A DNA stretch of 64,000 nt. Origin: RFSX01 sp964567435. Its GTDB lineage: Bacteria; Bacteroidota; Bacteroidia; Chitinophagales; Saprospiraceae. Each line of letters starts with the position of its first letter. Within the stretch, counting starts at the first letter, position 1. The translations under genes and the position numbers were made by a program. This document shows positions 1-8,518 of the stretch, piece after piece. The notes beneath the pieces are model-generated. The model saw nothing but the letters and a program-made list of their open reading frames with translations. It was not told the origin of the DNA and made no database searches. The DNA is taken from positions 40,369 to 104,368 of the forward strand of contig CAZMMQ010000005.1 of assembly GCA_964567435.1 (NCBI GenBank), given 5' to 3'.

Positions 1-197
1 ATTCTCTTTCCCTCTCTAAGTCCAGCTATAGATTTGATCGCATTACGATCTCTATTGACAGCCCCTGTAATGGTAATATCTGCTATGTTATACTCCTTTT
101 TACCAGAATAGTCATATACTGGCAAATCCACCTGAGCATACAATCCAACAGATACAAAGGTTAAAAGCAAAAATATTTTAACAATTTGAGACCTCAT
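1..197 (-). CDS. bamA: Outer membrane assembly factor BamA, N-terminal part (cut by window edge)
   Basis: Only the first 65 residues are present; the gene runs off the left edge. The product begins with a signal peptide (hydrophobic FLLLTFVSVGLYA, then Gln at residue 22), followed by the opening strand of a POTRA domain (ADITITGAVNRDRNAI, residues 39-54, then GLREG), which is the usual start of BamA/Omp85 in Bacteroidota. BamA inserts beta-barrel proteins into the outer membrane. It lies 155 bases downstream of uppS on the same strand, the order normally seen in this phylum. A TAnnTTTG element about 22 bases upstream suggests it also has its own promoter. The identification is good for family, but only the N-terminus can be seen. 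Confidence 0.8.
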   Translation of the reverse strand, partial: MRSQIVKIFLLLTFVSVGLYAQVDLPVYDYSGKKEYNIADITITGAVNRDRNAIKSIAGLREGKR

Positions 198-218
198 CAG
201 GACGTGAAATTTTTTTGA

Positions 219-226
219 CAAAAATA
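219..226 (-). promoter_or_regulatory. Bacteroidota -7 promoter element upstream of bamA
   Basis: On the minus strand the sequence reads TATTTTTG, a match to TAnnTTTG. A TTTTG lies 21 bases further upstream, near the expected position of the -33 TTTG element. The start codon of bamA follows after about 22 bases. The consensus is established for Bacteroidota sigma-ABfr; use of this site is inferred. Confidence 0.45.
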
Positions 227-352
227 GGCTTTTATCAGCCGTAACTTCAAAAGAATGTAATTCTAAGGGTAATAGTACCTCCCATATTTTCTTTAACGAT
301 AATTTAAAGAGAATAAGTCAAGTCAGATGTCCGCTATAACTTAAAGAATAGA

Positions 353-1096
353 TTATTGAATCTGTTCAGAGGTTTTGCCAAATCGTCTTTCTCGTCTCTG
401 AAAGTCCAAAATAGCTTGATACAACTCAGTCTCTCCAAATGCTGGCCAAAATATATCTGTAAAGTAGAATTCTGTGTAGGCTATTTGCCACAATAAATAA
501 TTGCTTACCCTATGCTCTCCACTGGTTCTAATAAGTAGTTCTGGATCAGGCATCCCTTTTGTTGTCAAGTGATCAGCTATCAAGTTCTCATCTATATCCC
601 CATTTGTCAATACACCCAATGCTATCTTCTCTGAAATCTGTACCAGCGCCTGTGTCATTTCCCATCGTGCGCTATAGTTAAGGGCAAGCGTTAGGGTCAT
701 GCGTTTATTATTGCTGGTCTTCTCTATGCCGTCCATGAGGGCCTTATAAGTCTTTGCTGGCAGCTTAGATAGATCTCCTATTGCATTTAGGCGGATGCCA
801 TTATCATGTAGAGCATTGATTTCCTTTTTTACAGTTTCTACCAGAAGAGACATCAACGCTGTCACTTCAGTTACCGGTCTATTCCAATTCTCAGTAGAAA
901 ATGCATATAAGGTCAGATACTCCACGCCGATCTTAGAAGAAGCTTCTGTCACTGTCCTCACCGATTTGACACCTGCTCGATGACCAAAAACCCGAGGTCT
1001 ACCCCTTTGCTTAGCCCATCTGCCATTGCCATCCATTATAATCGCTATATGCTTTGGCAATCTTTCAGTGTCGATTTGAGGTGTGAGGTTATCCAT
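353..1096 (-). CDS. uppS: Isoprenyl transferase (undecaprenyl diphosphate synthase)
   Basis: A 247-residue cis-prenyltransferase that makes undecaprenyl diphosphate, the lipid carrier for peptidoglycan and surface glycans, from farnesyl and isopentenyl diphosphate. The signature HIAIIMDGNGRWAKQRG lies at residues 16-32 with the catalytic Asp22. The later blocks LTLYAFSTENWNRP, ALNYSARWEM and PELLIRTSGEHRVSNYLLWQ (a variant of RTSGE.R.SNFLLWQ) are all present, and the C-terminal RRERRFG is typical. Length is normal. It precedes bamA on the same strand. A phosphoglycosyl transferase that would use the same lipid carrier lies divergently nearby at 1859. Confidence 0.96.
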   Translation of the reverse strand: MDNLTPQIDTERLPKHIAIIMDGNGRWAKQRGRPRVFGHRAGVKSVRTVTEASSKIGVEYLTLYAFSTENWNRPVTEVTALMSLLVETVKKEINALHDNGIRLNAIGDLSKLPAKTYKALMDGIEKTSNNKRMTLTLALNYSARWEMTQALVQISEKIALGVLTNGDIDENLIADHLTTKGMPDPELLIRTSGEHRVSNYLLWQIAYTEFYFTDIFWPAFGETELYQAILDFQRRERRFGKTSEQIQ

Positions 1097-1328
1097 TTTT
1101 GCAATTAGAATACATCATTAGGTCTAAAAGTAGATAGAATAAATTAAATCACTTCTAAAGATCAATCCGGATCATCATACGGCAGATCATTATCCTTTGG
1201 ATCTTATGTCTCCTTGCCATATAGTTTTAATGGCCATCTGTATAAATGATATAGGGTTCTTATCTTATTTACTTTACTTTTGGACGAATGAAACTTTTTA
1301 TAAAGCAATAACCAAACAATACATACGT

Positions 1329-1829
1329 ATGAGAGCAATGATTAAAAATGTTTCCCTTCTTTTAGTGCTTTGCCTATATGCTTCATGTAATAAAGACAAT
1401 TGTGCCACTAAAGCGGCCTTTCTAGAGACCTTCGAAGAATTTTCTTCTGAGTTTGAATCGAAAAGGCTAGAATTAACAGAAGATGATAATGCCGCGTTTG
1501 AAGCAAGATTTAAGTCTCTAATAGATAATTGCTACAAAAAGCACAAAGCAGAATTAACACTTAAGGAACGCCAAGATTTTTGGAAGAGTGGTCTTCGCTA
1601 TTTTGTCACCACCTTTGATTTAGATGATAAAACTAGCCTGACAACAGCACTTGACGATCCATTTAACAACTACGTCAAAGATGAGGTGATGGAATTGGTC
1701 AAAGAATCTGGTTTTTCATATCTAACGTCATTGCAACAAGCTGTAGAAATAGAATTACCTAAATTGCTTGAGATGTTCTCCACTGAAATATCTAAGCTGA
1801 TGGAAGAATTTTCTAAAATGTTGCAATAG
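1329..1829 (+). CDS. Small putative lipoprotein, alpha-helical
   Basis: A 166-residue protein of unknown function. The frame is open from an upstream ATG at 1197, but the ATG at 1329 is preferred because it places a signal peptide at the N-terminus (MRAMIKNVSLLLVLCLYASC) ending in a lipobox-like LYASC with Cys20. The remaining 146 residues are charged and predicted helical, with repeated Glu/Lys-rich stretches (for example EEFSSEFESKRLELTEDD) and no catalytic motif. It is probably anchored in the inner face of the outer membrane or the periplasmic face of the inner membrane. It precedes the phosphoglycosyl transferase gene by 29 bases, so co-transcription is possible. Whether it has a role related to glycan synthesis cannot be told. 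Confidence 0.65.
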   Translation: MRAMIKNVSLLLVLCLYASCNKDNCATKAAFLETFEEFSSEFESKRLELTEDDNAAFEARFKSLIDNCYKKHKAELTLKERQDFWKSGLRYFVTTFDLDDKTSLTTALDDPFNNYVKDEVMELVKESGFSYLTSLQQAVEIELPKLLEMFSTEISKLMEEFSKMLQ

Positions 1830-1858
1830 GCAAAATGTATATAGCCTAGGATGCAGAT

Positions 1859-2929
1859 ATGTATACGATAATACTTACATCTATAACCGCTTTTCTAATG
1901 ACTTTTTTTGGCATTCCTTCTATTATCAGGATTGCAACAAAAAATAAGTTCTTAGATCAGCCTGGTGATCGGCGAGTCCACTTTGTAAGCACTCCATCAC
2001 TCGGTGGCATTGGTATTTTTGCTGGGACGGTGTTTTCTATCATCATGTGGACTCCTCTAGATGAATTTAGTGGCTTGCAATACATCCTGTCTGCCTTCTT
2101 TATCATTTTCCTTGTAGGAGCAAAAGATGATATTGATCCTATCTCTGTCCATAAAAAACTAATAGGTCAGATTCTAGCAGCAGCTATTATCATATTCTTA
2201 GCAGACATAAGAATTACAAGCCTGTATGGCATGTTTGAAATAGGCGTTTTGCCATATTCTTATAGCGTAGTTATCACTTTTTCATTTGTGCTTCTCGTTA
2301 TCAATTCTTTCAATTTTATAGACGGCATTAATGGGCTAGCAGGAAGTTTAGGGATTGTAATGGCTGTGACTTTTGGGACCTGGTTCTTCCTTATTGGTAG
2401 AATAGAAATGGCAGCCATCGCCTTTGCATTAACTGGAGCAATCACTGCTTTTCTATATTATAACTACACACCAGCCAAGATATTTATGGGGGACACCGGT
2501 TCTCTTTTGCTAGGCCTTATTGTTGCCATATTGTGTATCAACTTTATGGAAGCCCAACAATGGATTTCTGCTAGACATCCTTATGCCTATGATTCTCCAA
2601 TAGGAGTGGCATTAGGGATCATCTTCATTCCCATTTTTGATGCTATACGTGTGTTGCTCATGAGGTTATTACGTGGGCAAGCGCCATACAAGGCGGATAG
2701 AAGTCACATACATCATTTACTACTGCGCATAGGTTTTTCTCATATGCAGGCGACTAGCATACTGGTATTCTGCAATGTACTATTTATGGGACTTGTATTT
2801 CAATATCAACATATAGGTAATCTCCAATTGATGACAATGCTTTTTTCTTTAGCTTTATTACTAACTGCCTTATTATATGTCATTTTCATGGCAAGAAAAG
2901 AAATGCTTTCCCAACACAGATCTCGTTAG
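1859..2929 (+). CDS. MraY/WecA/TagO-family undecaprenyl-phosphate sugar-1-phosphate transferase
   Basis: A 356-residue polytopic membrane enzyme with about ten or eleven transmembrane helices. It transfers a sugar-1-phosphate, in WecA/TagO usually GlcNAc-1-phosphate, from a UDP-sugar to undecaprenyl phosphate, starting surface glycan synthesis. Visible family motifs are an early GGIGIF after PSL, the acidic pair in VGAKDDIDPISVHKK, the NSFNFIDGINGLAGS loop, KIFMGDTGSLLLG, and the late cytoplasmic SHIHHLLL, which is the HIHH motif of WecA/TagO rather than MraY. Sugar specificity cannot be read from the sequence. Length is typical. Neighbours do not include a glycan cluster. Confidence 0.9.
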   Translation: MYTIILTSITAFLMTFFGIPSIIRIATKNKFLDQPGDRRVHFVSTPSLGGIGIFAGTVFSIIMWTPLDEFSGLQYILSAFFIIFLVGAKDDIDPISVHKKLIGQILAAAIIIFLADIRITSLYGMFEIGVLPYSYSVVITFSFVLLVINSFNFIDGINGLAGSLGIVMAVTFGTWFFLIGRIEMAAIAFALTGAITAFLYYNYTPAKIFMGDTGSLLLGLIVAILCINFMEAQQWISARHPYAYDSPIGVALGIIFIPIFDAIRVLLMRLLRGQAPYKADRSHIHHLLLRIGFSHMQATSILVFCNVLFMGLVFQYQHIGNLQLMTMLFSLALLLTALLYVIFMARKEMLSQHRSR

Positions 2930-2983
2930 TATAACCTTGATACCCAAAGAATCTGTTATATTTATTCATCAAATAACCTGATT

Positions 2984-3424
2984 ATGAAGAATTTTATAGT
3001 AATTGGCTTTTTGCTTTTAGCAGGGACAATGGCCGCTCAGTCTAGTTGGAATGGAGTATTGGAGATGAATTCTGCTAAAAATTTTGCCGCAGAAATATTT
3101 CATAATAACGACAATGACTTCAATGGCTGCATAGAATTGGACGGTGTTCTACATCACCCTTTAGCTGCGGCAATTGTGGCAAAAGCAAATGGCATTACAG
3201 ATTATTTACTTCATATCAATCAAACCGATCTTTCTGTTATATGTAATGATCTGACGATCCTTCAGTACGCCATCAAATATGGAGATGAGGAGTTGGTGAA
3301 AAGAATCTTACAGAAAGGGGCTGACCCTAATCAAAAAAGTCAAAGTGGACAATCTCCTCTTGATCTAGCAATGGCATTAGAAAAACCAGTTCTAGTTGGA
3401 TATTTAAAAAGTCTCATCAAATAA
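2984..3424 (+). CDS. Secreted ankyrin-repeat protein
   Basis: A 146-residue exported protein. Residues 1-18 form a signal peptide (FIVIGFLLLAGTMAAQ, cleavage before the Gln). The mature part carries about three ankyrin-like units; the clearest is LQYAIKYGDEELVKRILQKG followed by ADPNQKSQSGQSPLDLAMA near the C-terminus. Ankyrin repeats bind other proteins, and the partner is unknown. A Cys pair (CIELDG, VICND) could form a disulphide in the periplasm. The gene sits between the sugar-phosphate transferase and crcB in the same direction with short gaps, but no functional link is evident. Confidence 0.75.
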   Translation: MKNFIVIGFLLLAGTMAAQSSWNGVLEMNSAKNFAAEIFHNNDNDFNGCIELDGVLHHPLAAAIVAKANGITDYLLHINQTDLSVICNDLTILQYAIKYGDEELVKRILQKGADPNQKSQSGQSPLDLAMALEKPVLVGYLKSLIK

Positions 3425-3455
3425 TACACTCTTTCTATAACTAAATCACTACCAC

Positions 3456-3827
3456 TTGGCCTTTCTATATGTTTTTCTAGGTGGTGGATTAGGTGCTATG
3501 GCTCGTTATGCTATATCAACCTGGATTCAAGTCCCTGACAAAGGTTTTCCTACAGCTACTCTATTAGCCAACAGTATAAGTTGCATTATTCTAGGTGTCC
3601 TCATGGGTATAGCGATACAAAAGGGGTTATCAAATAAAATGCAGTGGTTGGCAATGACAGGATTTTGTGGTGGCTTCAGCACATTTTCGACTTTTTCAGC
3701 AGAAAGCTTTAGACTCTTGGAAGTCGGCGAGTACAAGACAGCTCTTCTATACATTCTTGCTAGCCTTATCGTCTGTCTGATGGGCATCTTGCTAGGAGTA
3801 AAATTGGGTACGCAAATTTCTGGCTAG
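3456..3827 (+). CDS. crcB: Fluoride ion channel CrcB/FluC
   Basis: A 123-residue four-helix membrane protein that exports fluoride as a dimeric channel. The hallmark GFCGGFSTFSTFSAE is at about residues 68-82, including the Phe/Ser/Thr residues that line the pore, and the N-terminal GGGLGAMARY is also typical. The only start that keeps helix 1 complete is a TTG at 3456, because an in-frame TAA lies 18 bases upstream and the first ATG is at codon 15. No fluoride riboswitch was recognised upstream. Length matches the family. Confidence 0.93.
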   Translation: MAFLYVFLGGGLGAMARYAISTWIQVPDKGFPTATLLANSISCIILGVLMGIAIQKGLSNKMQWLAMTGFCGGFSTFSTFSAESFRLLEVGEYKTALLYILASLIVCLMGILLGVKLGTQISG

Positions 3828-3851
3828 AATATGGTCTATTTGGCTAAGAAT

Positions 3852-3859
3852 TAAATTTG
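3852..3859 (+). promoter_or_regulatory. Possible -7 element upstream of uvrA
   Basis: TAAATTTG matches TAnnTTTG and ends 45 bases before the uvrA ATG. No clear -33 TTTG at the right distance was found, so this is a weak prediction. Confidence 0.3.
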
Positions 3860-3903
3860 TATCCTTGCAGTAAGTATCATTTTTTGTACGCTGTTTTCAG
3901 ATT

Positions 3904-6735
3904 ATGCCAGCAAGAAAATCCACTCATCAATACATAGAAATAATTGGCGCCCGTGAGAATAACCTCAAGGATATAGATGTCAGTATTCCTAAGAATAAGT
4001 TAGTTGTCATAACAGGATTGAGTGGAAGTGGAAAGTCATCTTTAGCCTTCGATACCTTGTATGCAGAAGGACAACGCAGATACATGGAAACCTTCTCTGC
4101 TTATGCTCGTCAGTTCCTTGGAAAGATGGAAAGGCCTGATGTGGAGAAAATAGATGGACTGAGCCCTGTTATCTCTATAGAACAAAAGACAACTGCTTGG
4201 AACCCAAGATCTACGGTCGGCACTACAACTGAAATCTATGACTTCCTCAGATTATTATATGCCCGTATCGGCAATGCCTACAGCTACAATACGGGAAAAA
4301 AAATGGTTCAATACTCAGATGTAGAAATTATAGACAAGGTCCTCAAAGAACTCAACAATAAAAAAATCTGTATTCTTGCTCCTGTCATCCGTGCCAGAAA
4401 AGGACACTACAGAGACCTCTTCGAGCAGACTAGAAAAAAAGGCTACACTAAGGTAAGAACGGATGGAAAAATCGTGGACCTAAAACCTGGACTGCAACTA
4501 GACAGATACAAAGTACATGATATTGAGATTGTCGTAGACAGAATTAAAGTCACTAAAGAAAAAAGAGATCGCCTAACTGACTCTATAGAAATTGCTTTTA
4601 AACAAAGTCCAGATTTTATCCAAATTCTAAATGTGGATACTGACGAAATTAAAACTTTTTCGAAAAGATTAATGTGCTCTGATACTGGCATTTCGTATGA
4701 AAAGCCCTCTCCTAATACCTTCTCATTTAATTCGCCTTACGGTACTTGTCCAAAGTGTCGAGGTCTGGGAGACTGTCATGATGTGGATATGGCTAAGGTC
4801 ATTCCTGACAACTCTAAAAGTATCAATGAGGCAGGTATAGTACCCTTCGGTGAAGTAAGAGATAATTATACATTCAAGCAGCTGAAAGCCATAGCTAAAA
4901 AATATAAATTCACTTTCTCTACACCTATTAAAAAGATACCAAAAAAAGCACTCGATCTAATTCTGAATGGAGGAGAATCTATTGATGTAGAAATCAGTTA
5001 TTCCAAACATGATTTTGTATACAATCTTGCAACTGAGGGTCTCACCAATATGATACATAGATGGCAATCAAGCTCCACATCTGAAAAAATTCGTCGATGG
5101 GCTGAAGATTTCATGACCATCATTACTTGTCCTGACTGCCAAGGCTACCGTCTTAAAAATGAATCTCTCCATTTCAAGCTGGGAGAAAAGCATATTGGAG
5201 AACTAGCTACTATGGATTTGAATGTGCTCTATGAATGGATGTCAGGACTGCATAAGCACTTAGACAAAAAGCAAAAAATAATATCCAAAGATATACTCAA
5301 AGAGATTAAAATGCGCCTTGAGTTTCTATTGGATGTCGGTTTAGATTATCTATCGTTAAATAGACCTACAAGAACCTTGTCTGGAGGTGAATCTCAGCGA
5401 ACCAGATTAGCTACGCAAATTGGTTCTCAATTGTCTGGGATAACATACATCATGGATGAGCCTAGCATTGGTCTTCACCAAAGAGATAACCAACGTCTCA
5501 TCTCTGCACTCAAAGGCTTGACAACTATAGGCAATACAGTTGTGGTTGTAGAACATGATAAGGACATTATGTTAGCCTCAGACTATTTGATAGACTTAGG
5601 ACCAGGTGCTGGCAAACTTGGGGGAGAAGTTGTCGATGCAGGCAAACCAAAAGACTTCGCCAAAGCTAAAGGTGTAACTGCAGCTTACCTCAACGAAAAG
5701 AAAGAAATAGAAATCCCAAAAGAACGTCGCAAGGGTACTGGAAAAAAACTATCTTTAAAAGGCGCTGAAGGCAACAATCTCAAGCAAGTCAATATAGACA
5801 TTCCTCTTGGCACGTTTACTTGCATTACAGGAGTCTCTGGGAGTGGTAAGTCCACTTTGATTAATGAGACTTTGTACCATATCCTAAGACAACATTTTTA
5901 CAAGAGCATCAAAAGACCACTACCTTACAAAAGCCTCAAAGGTTTGGAACATATAGATAAGGTCATAGAAATAGATCAATCCCCTATTGGTCGGACTCCA
6001 AGATCTAATCCTGTCACCTACATCGGTGTATTTACTGATATCAGAAATATATTTGCCGGTCTTCCAGAATCTAAAATTCGTGGGTACAAACCAGGTCGAT
6101 TTTCATTTAATGTCAAGGATGGACGCTGTGACACTTGTGAAGGAGGTGGTATGAAACTCATAGAAATGAATTTCTTACCCGACGTCTATGTAGAGTGTGA
6201 AGAATGCTTGGGAAAGAGATACAAAAGGGAAACTTTGGAAATCATGTACAAAGGTAAAACCATTGCTGATGTACTAGATATGAACGTGGATGAAGCCGTA
6301 GAATTTTTCAAACCCATACCTAAGATTTATCGCAAACTCAAAACGTTGCAAGATGTCGGACTGGGTTACATCACACTAGGACAACAAGCTACCAGTCTCT
6401 CTGGCGGAGAAGCCCAAAGGGTCAAACTATCCGAAGAGCTTTCCAAGAGAGATACAGGTAATACCTTTTACATCCTAGATGAGCCAACCACAGGCCTCCA
6501 CTTCGAAGACATCAAGCAATTGCTTACTGTCCTACAAAAGCTTGTGGATAAGGGAAATACAGTAGTAGTCATAGAACACAATATGGATGTCATCAAAGTT
6601 GCTGACTACGTTATTGATGTTGGACCTGAGGGTGGACGAGGTGGTGGCACCATAGTCGGGGCAGGTACACCAGAAGACATTGCTAAAATTAAAAAGAGTC
6701 ATACTGGTCGTTTCTTGAAGTTAGAGTTGAAATAG
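3904..6735 (+). CDS. uvrA: Excinuclease ABC subunit A
   Basis: A 943-residue UvrA, the damage-sensing ATPase of nucleotide excision repair, which loads UvrB on DNA. It has two ABC ATPase modules. The first has Walker A GLSGSGKSS near residue 40, CPKCRG and CPDCQG zinc-binding pairs, signature LSGGESQRTRLA and Walker B YIMDEPS. The second has Walker A GVSGSGKST near residue 646, the UvrA zinc finger CDTCEGGG...CEEC, signature LSGGEAQRVKL and FYILDEPTTGLH. The ATG at 3904 gives the expected N-terminus. Length is normal and no residue appears missing. It converges with the peroxidase gene at 6783. Confidence 0.98.
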   Translation: MPARKSTHQYIEIIGARENNLKDIDVSIPKNKLVVITGLSGSGKSSLAFDTLYAEGQRRYMETFSAYARQFLGKMERPDVEKIDGLSPVISIEQKTTAWNPRSTVGTTTEIYDFLRLLYARIGNAYSYNTGKKMVQYSDVEIIDKVLKELNNKKICILAPVIRARKGHYRDLFEQTRKKGYTKVRTDGKIVDLKPGLQLDRYKVHDIEIVVDRIKVTKEKRDRLTDSIEIAFKQSPDFIQILNVDTDEIKTFSKRLMCSDTGISYEKPSPNTFSFNSPYGTCPKCRGLGDCHDVDMAKVIPDNSKSINEAGIVPFGEVRDNYTFKQLKAIAKKYKFTFSTPIKKIPKKALDLILNGGESIDVEISYSKHDFVYNLATEGLTNMIHRWQSSSTSEKIRRWAEDFMTIITCPDCQGYRLKNESLHFKLGEKHIGELATMDLNVLYEWMSGLHKHLDKKQKIISKDILKEIKMRLEFLLDVGLDYLSLNRPTRTLSGGESQRTRLATQIGSQLSGITYIMDEPSIGLHQRDNQRLISALKGLTTIGNTVVVVEHDKDIMLASDYLIDLGPGAGKLGGEVVDAGKPKDFAKAKGVTAAYLNEKKEIEIPKERRKGTGKKLSLKGAEGNNLKQVNIDIPLGTFTCITGVSGSGKSTLINETLYHILRQHFYKSIKRPLPYKSLKGLEHIDKVIEIDQSPIGRTPRSNPVTYIGVFTDIRNIFAGLPESKIRGYKPGRFSFNVKDGRCDTCEGGGMKLIEMNFLPDVYVECEECLGKRYKRETLEIMYKGKTIADVLDMNVDEAVEFFKPIPKIYRKLKTLQDVGLGYITLGQQATSLSGGEAQRVKLSEELSKRDTGNTFYILDEPTTGLHFEDIKQLLTVLQKLVDKGNTVVVIEHNMDVIKVADYVIDVGPEGGRGGGTIVGAGTPEDIAKIKKSHTGRFLKLELK

Positions 6736-6739
6736 ATTT

Positions 6740-6762
6740 TACTGAAAGATTAATTTTCAGTA
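6740..6762. terminator. Hairpin between convergent uvrA and peroxidase genes
   Basis: An 8-bp inverted repeat, TACTGAAA and TTTCAGTA, with a 7-base loop lies right after the uvrA stop and just before the stop of the opposing gene. It is AT-rich, so it is a weak but plausible bidirectional terminator. Confidence 0.45.
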
Positions 6763-6782
6763 TCGACAATTACTTTTCAAAA

Positions 6783-8219
6783 CTACTGCACTATCAACTT
6801 CTGGATGGACTTCACCTCATTTATATTCATCTGAATGAAATAGATGCCTTTACCAAAGTCTCCTTTATTTAAAGTGTATTGATCTCCAGAAAATGAATCT
6901 TGTTTTATCATCTGACCACTTGCTGTTAGAATATTTACAGATACCAATCTATTATCTGGATTGTTAATAGTAATCATCGCTGTACTTTGCATTGGGTTAG
7001 GACTCAGTTTCACGTTCTCAAAAACAATCTCTTCAGTGGATGTGAATTCTTCGAAAGGATTCGACCATTTTTCTTCAGTTAGAAACGATTCGTCAGTCAA
7101 CGTTTTGAGGAAAGCGATCAAGGACTCTTTTTGAACATTAGAAAATCGAAACCCGCCATCAGGTATTAGGAAGGACCATTCATTTGCTACCACTTCTTCT
7201 GAATAAAAATCTACCACTTCCTCCAAACTTGCAAAACGACCATCATGCATATATGGTGCCGTCATCTCTATATTTCTGAGAGTTGGAAGTTTAAATAAAT
7301 TATCTAGATTAGTCCACTCACCAGTACCAGCATCATCTTCATCTATTGGCAAACCATTATTAAATAGGGGAGGAAAAAACTCGAACAATGGCTGCTGACC
7401 TAAGTCGAGTGGAATACCTCCAAATAGAGCTGATGACTCAGAGCCTTGAACATGACAAAATGAACAGTTTGAGGCAAAGAGCTCTAACCCACGCATTTCT
7501 GATTCACTAAATCCTCCAAAATTTTCACTTGCTTCCTGATCAAATCTAGAATTAAATGTAACCATGGATTCAATAAACTGGACCAACGCATCTACGACTT
7601 TCTCTTCGTCGATGTCATCTGAGCCAAAGGCTTTTTCAAAAAGCGGTGGATAGTAATCTATAGAAGACAGCTTCTCTACAATTTCAATCATATTGGCCCC
7701 AATCTCATTTTCGTCAGTGAGTGGCAATACAATCATTTCATGTAAATCACTTCGACGCATATCCCACGCAAACGAGTGATTATTAGACCATCCCAAATCA
7801 TTGAGATGCATTGAATTTCTCTTAGTTAAGGAGCTAATCCCTTCACTAAAATCTTTATCCTCAGTAAATGAAAGTGCTTGATCATGGCAAGTACCGCAAG
7901 AGATATTCTCCATAGCAGATAAGCGCTCATCATAAAAGAGTACTCTTCCAAGAGTGGCCTTATCGTTAGTTATTCCAGTGAAGGTTTGTGTGGTATCTAT
8001 CCCCCCAGTTTCGTATCCAAAAATGGTATCACTATCAACAGAAGATTTTTTAATGTGATCAGGGATATCGATATCACCATAATTAAATGGTGTGTCAGGC
8101 AAATTAGGCCGCTCATCGACCATAGTCATTATAAAGGTAGAAGTCCTATCGGCTGTGAAGTTTGAAAGTGATAAGATTACAATTCCGATTACTGATAAGA
8201 GGATAAACTTGGATTTCAT
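6783..8219 (-). CDS. Di-haem cytochrome-c peroxidase family protein with T9SS type A sorting domain
   Basis: A 478-residue exported protein. It starts with a hydrophobic signal segment (residues 5-22), followed by a CcpA/MauG-type domain with two haem c sites, CGTCH near residue 106 and CSFCH near residue 253, and the typical blocks RNSMHLND, SFAWDMR and FKLPTLRNIEMTAPYMHDGRF. The last 75 residues are a T9SS type A domain beginning NVKLSPNP and ending with GIYFIQMNINEVKSIQKLIVQ-like strands. The family reduces hydrogen peroxide or carries out related oxidations using electrons from cytochromes or substrates. The sorting domain predicts delivery to the cell surface instead of the usual periplasm. 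The gene stands alone, with about 300 bases between it and proC. Confidence 0.88.
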   Translation of the reverse strand: MKSKFILLSVIGIVILSLSNFTADRTSTFIMTMVDERPNLPDTPFNYGDIDIPDHIKKSSVDSDTIFGYETGGIDTTQTFTGITNDKATLGRVLFYDERLSAMENISCGTCHDQALSFTEDKDFSEGISSLTKRNSMHLNDLGWSNNHSFAWDMRRSDLHEMIVLPLTDENEIGANMIEIVEKLSSIDYYPPLFEKAFGSDDIDEEKVVDALVQFIESMVTFNSRFDQEASENFGGFSESEMRGLELFASNCSFCHVQGSESSALFGGIPLDLGQQPLFEFFPPLFNNGLPIDEDDAGTGEWTNLDNLFKLPTLRNIEMTAPYMHDGRFASLEEVVDFYSEEVVANEWSFLIPDGGFRFSNVQKESLIAFLKTLTDESFLTEEKWSNPFEEFTSTEEIVFENVKLSPNPMQSTAMITINNPDNRLVSVNILTASGQMIKQDSFSGDQYTLNKGDFGKGIYFIQMNINEVKSIQKLIVQ

Positions 8220-8478
8220 AATGACAATTGTTTTTAGCTAAAAATGATACATCATGAATATATGCTGTCTTTATTGAAATGTCTGATAAATGACAGTGAT
8301 ATATCACGAAGTTTTTAAGCTGCAAGACTTATTGTTACAATAATTGATATCCCTCAATATCCTATAAGATCCACAATTTGAATCCTGTTCAAACCGCAAT
8401 TTAGGGCATTATTTGAGAGTTGAAGAAGGAAAAAGTATAGACCGAAGGTTATGGAAATCACTTGACAATATTTTCACC

Positions 8479-8486
8479 TACCTTTG
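8479..8486 (+). promoter_or_regulatory. -7 promoter element of proC
   Basis: TACCTTTG, followed by CCC, matches TAnnTTTG exactly and ends 33 bases before the chosen proC start. It argues against the longer frame that opens at 8462, since that start lies upstream of the element. No well-placed -33 TTTG is visible. The rest of the 8220-8518 gap holds nothing else recognisable. Confidence 0.5.
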
Positions 8487-8518
8487 CCCACTTTCAGAAA
8501 ACTACAAAGCATCAAGAG

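Noticed and set aside
1197..1328. N-terminal extension of the small lipoprotein gene
   Set aside because: The 44 extra residues would bury the signal peptide and lipobox in the middle of the protein.
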